Source: Elusimicrobiota bacterium
Lineage (GTDB): Bacteria > Elusimicrobiota > Elusimicrobia > Elusimicrobiales > UBA9959
Assembly (NCBI GenBank): GCA_030639665.1
Contig: DAOWCC010000160.1
Location: 1-5,420, forward strand
DNA: 5,420 nt
Reading direction: 5' to 3'
The translations under genes and the position numbers were made by a program. Under the pieces are notes generated by a model that searched no databases, was not told the DNA's origin, and was given only the letters and a program-made list of their open reading frames with translations. The first letter of the stretch is position 1, and the number at the start of each line of letters is the position of its first letter. Positions 4,191-5,420 of this stretch are shown here, piece by piece.

Positions 4191-5420
4191 ATGGAATACA
4201 AGGATTATAAAGATATGGAAGATGGTAAAGAACCCATAGAAAAAATACTTTCCGATTTGAACGGCCTTTTAAATAAAATGCCTTCCATTTTATCCGATAT
4301 TAAAACTCCGGATATAATGAAAAAAACCAAGTTTGATTATGTTAAAGAGGAAGATGCTATGGCCGATAATTCCAAAGAATCAGAGCCGCAAGAAAATTTG
4401 AACGCGGATGAATTGGCCGCTCAACAAAATATCCCCGATAGCGAAGAAAATGATTTAGATTTATTCAATGCTCAACAAGCTATGGATGAGCCGCCTTTGG
4501 CGAGATCTTTCTCTGAAGTGGATGACGCGTCATCCGCCCAAGAACAGCCTATGCATGACGAGCCGGATTCAAATTTGGATTTTATGGCTTCTGAAGATGA
4601 TTTACATCCGCAGGAGAACGCTTTACAGCCCGATATGAATGAAGATGAAAATCCGGCGCGCACGGGTTTTCCTCCTTTTGAGGCTGTTCCCAGCGTTTCC
4701 GCTTTAGATAAAGAGGAAGATTCCCCTGAAGAGGCGTCTGTCCAAGATACCGACGCGCCTGACATAGAAGCTCTTATGAAACTTGCTGAAAATGAAGCTG
4801 AGGTTAATTTTGTCGAAACTGAAGTATCCAAATTCGCTGACATTGAGCAGGTTATGCCGGAGAATAATGAACAAGAAGTTGAAACGGAAAGCATTCCAAA
4901 TTTATCGGGAGGAGTTATGAATTTAAATGAAGAAAACAAGGATCTTGAATCCGCCAATGAGTCTGTCCAAAATAATCAAGACGCTAATGCTGAGGTTCAA
5001 CCTGAGGCTGATTTGAATCCCGCTGATGAAAATATTCCTGATAATGAACCCGATGATGAGAAAACCATTATTGCCAGTCCTGAAGATTTTAAGACAATGT
5101 TAGACGAATCAGCTCCATTCGCCCAAGAACAAGCTATGGATGACAAGCCTAAAGAAGAATCAGAGCCCGTCGTTGCTGAAGAACCTGCAGTTCAAGAAGT
5201 TATAGGGGAAGAACCATCCGTCGCTGAACAAGCTATTGTGGACGAGCCCGTCGCCCAAGAACAAGCTATGGAGGATAAACCCCATGAAAATATTCAGGCC
5301 GAAGATATACAGTTTGAAGCTACGGTGGAATCAACTCCTGAGGTAGAGCAAGTTCAAAGCTCTGACGCTGAGCCTGTTGTTGAATCCATTTTAGAACAAC
5401 CCGCGGCAGAAGCTTCTGGC
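4191..5420 (+). CDS. Unrecognised highly acidic repeat-containing protein, 3' end outside window
   Basis: I do not recognise this protein. The frame from ATG 4191 is open for 410 codons to the last base, with a strong ribosome binding site. Residues 1-60 are lysine-richer (11 of about 20 Lys in the fragment) and include a stretch (16-37) with hydrophobic residues at I16, I19, L20, L23, L26, L27, M30, I33, L34 and I37. This is a 3-4 spacing that suggests an amphipathic helix, although Pro31 interrupts it. From about residue 53 on it is Glu/Asp/Pro/Gln/Ala-rich and probably disordered: about 115 of 410 residues are Asp or Glu, with two Arg and no Cys or Trp. A decapeptide near AQEQAMDDKP recurs at residues 94, 116, 311 and 355, with weaker copies at 333 and 345. 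No signal peptide, membrane span or catalytic motif is visible. A folded domain may follow downstream. A scaffold, linker or surface-assembly role is possible but unproven. The frame is real: the long open length, the start signal and the in-frame peptide repeats agree. Confidence 0.85.
   Translation, partial: MEYKDYKDMEDGKEPIEKILSDLNGLLNKMPSILSDIKTPDIMKKTKFDYVKEEDAMADNSKESEPQENLNADELAAQQNIPDSEENDLDLFNAQQAMDEPPLARSFSEVDDASSAQEQPMHDEPDSNLDFMASEDDLHPQENALQPDMNEDENPARTGFPPFEAVPSVSALDKEEDSPEEASVQDTDAPDIEALMKLAENEAEVNFVETEVSKFADIEQVMPENNEQEVETESIPNLSGGVMNLNEENKDLESANESVQNNQDANAEVQPEADLNPADENIPDNEPDDEKTIIASPEDFKTMLDESAPFAQEQAMDDKPKEESEPVVAEEPAVQEVIGEEPSVAEQAIVDEPVAQEQAMEDKPHENIQAEDIQFEATVESTPEVEQVQSSDAEPVVESILEQPAAEASG
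4470..5282 (+). repeat. Dispersed in-frame decapeptide repeats (AQEQAM-x-D-E/K-P)
   Basis: Copies are at 4470-4493 (AQQAMDEP), 4536-4565 (AQEQPMHDEP), 5121-5150 (AQEQAMDDKP), 5223-5249 (AEQAIVDEP) and 5253-5282 (AQEQAMEDKP). A diverged copy is at 5187-5216 (AVQEVIGEEP). All are in the reading frame of the acidic protein. The copies at 5121 and 5253 are identical over their first 20 bases, including synonymous positions, and the 4470 copy shares 16 consecutive bases with the 5121 copy. This points to duplication at DNA level and not to amino-acid bias alone. Spacing is irregular, so this is a dispersed motif and not a tandem array. Confidence 0.75.

Noticed and set aside
4472..4957. 161-codon open frame on the minus strand, Ser-rich
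   Set aside because: It is the antisense shadow of the acidic + frame: Glu and Asp codons read backwards give Ser, Phe and Ile. It has no ribosome binding site or recognisable domain, and the + frame carries in-frame peptide repeats and a strong start signal.

Overview
The window is an AT-rich bacterial segment (GC about 40 % by eye) in which every supported gene lies on the + strand. It runs: 3' end of dnaK, dnaJ, rsmE, mtaB, then a long, very acidic, repeat-bearing open frame that continues past the right edge. The order dnaK-dnaJ-(prmA)-rsmE-mtaB is the one known from the heat-shock cluster of Bacillus and Clostridia, but here prmA is absent between dnaJ and rsmE. The sequence does not settle the lineage. 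The protein style (many Lys and Ile codons, Ala/Gly/Gln-rich DnaK tail) would fit an uncultured low-GC Gram-negative-type group such as Elusimicrobiota or Omnitrophota, but this is a weak inference.

Left part (1-1843): a chaperone pair. The DnaK fragment is the end of the substrate-binding domain, the helical lid and the acidic tail. DnaJ is a complete type I J-protein with HPD, a Gly/Phe region, four zinc-binding CxxCxGxG-type repeats and the C-terminal substrate-binding region. DnaJ delivers substrates to DnaK and stimulates its ATPase. The 141-nt gap holds a GC-rich hairpin, short heptamer repeats and the dnaJ Shine-Dalgarno sequence.

Middle part (1844-4085): a 201-nt spacer carries a degenerate 7-nt tandem repeat, a near-perfect intrinsic terminator that points toward the MINUS strand, and a degenerate 8-nt tandem repeat running almost up to the rsmE start. 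Then come two RNA-modification genes: rsmE (16S rRNA m3U1498 methyltransferase) and mtaB (radical-SAM tRNA ms2t6A37 methylthiotransferase). Both act on the decoding centre, one on the ribosome side and one on the tRNA side. Neither has a convincing Shine-Dalgarno sequence.

Right part (4086-5420): after a 105-nt AT-rich spacer a strong purine-rich ribosome binding site precedes a frame that stays open for 410 codons to the window edge. It encodes an unrecognised protein with about 28 % Asp+Glu, no Cys or Trp, only two Arg, a lysine-richer N-terminal segment and a recurring decapeptide close to AQEQAMDDKP. This is the only clearly unusual coding content. I found no CRISPR array, insertion sequence, tRNA, rRNA or recognisable defence system.
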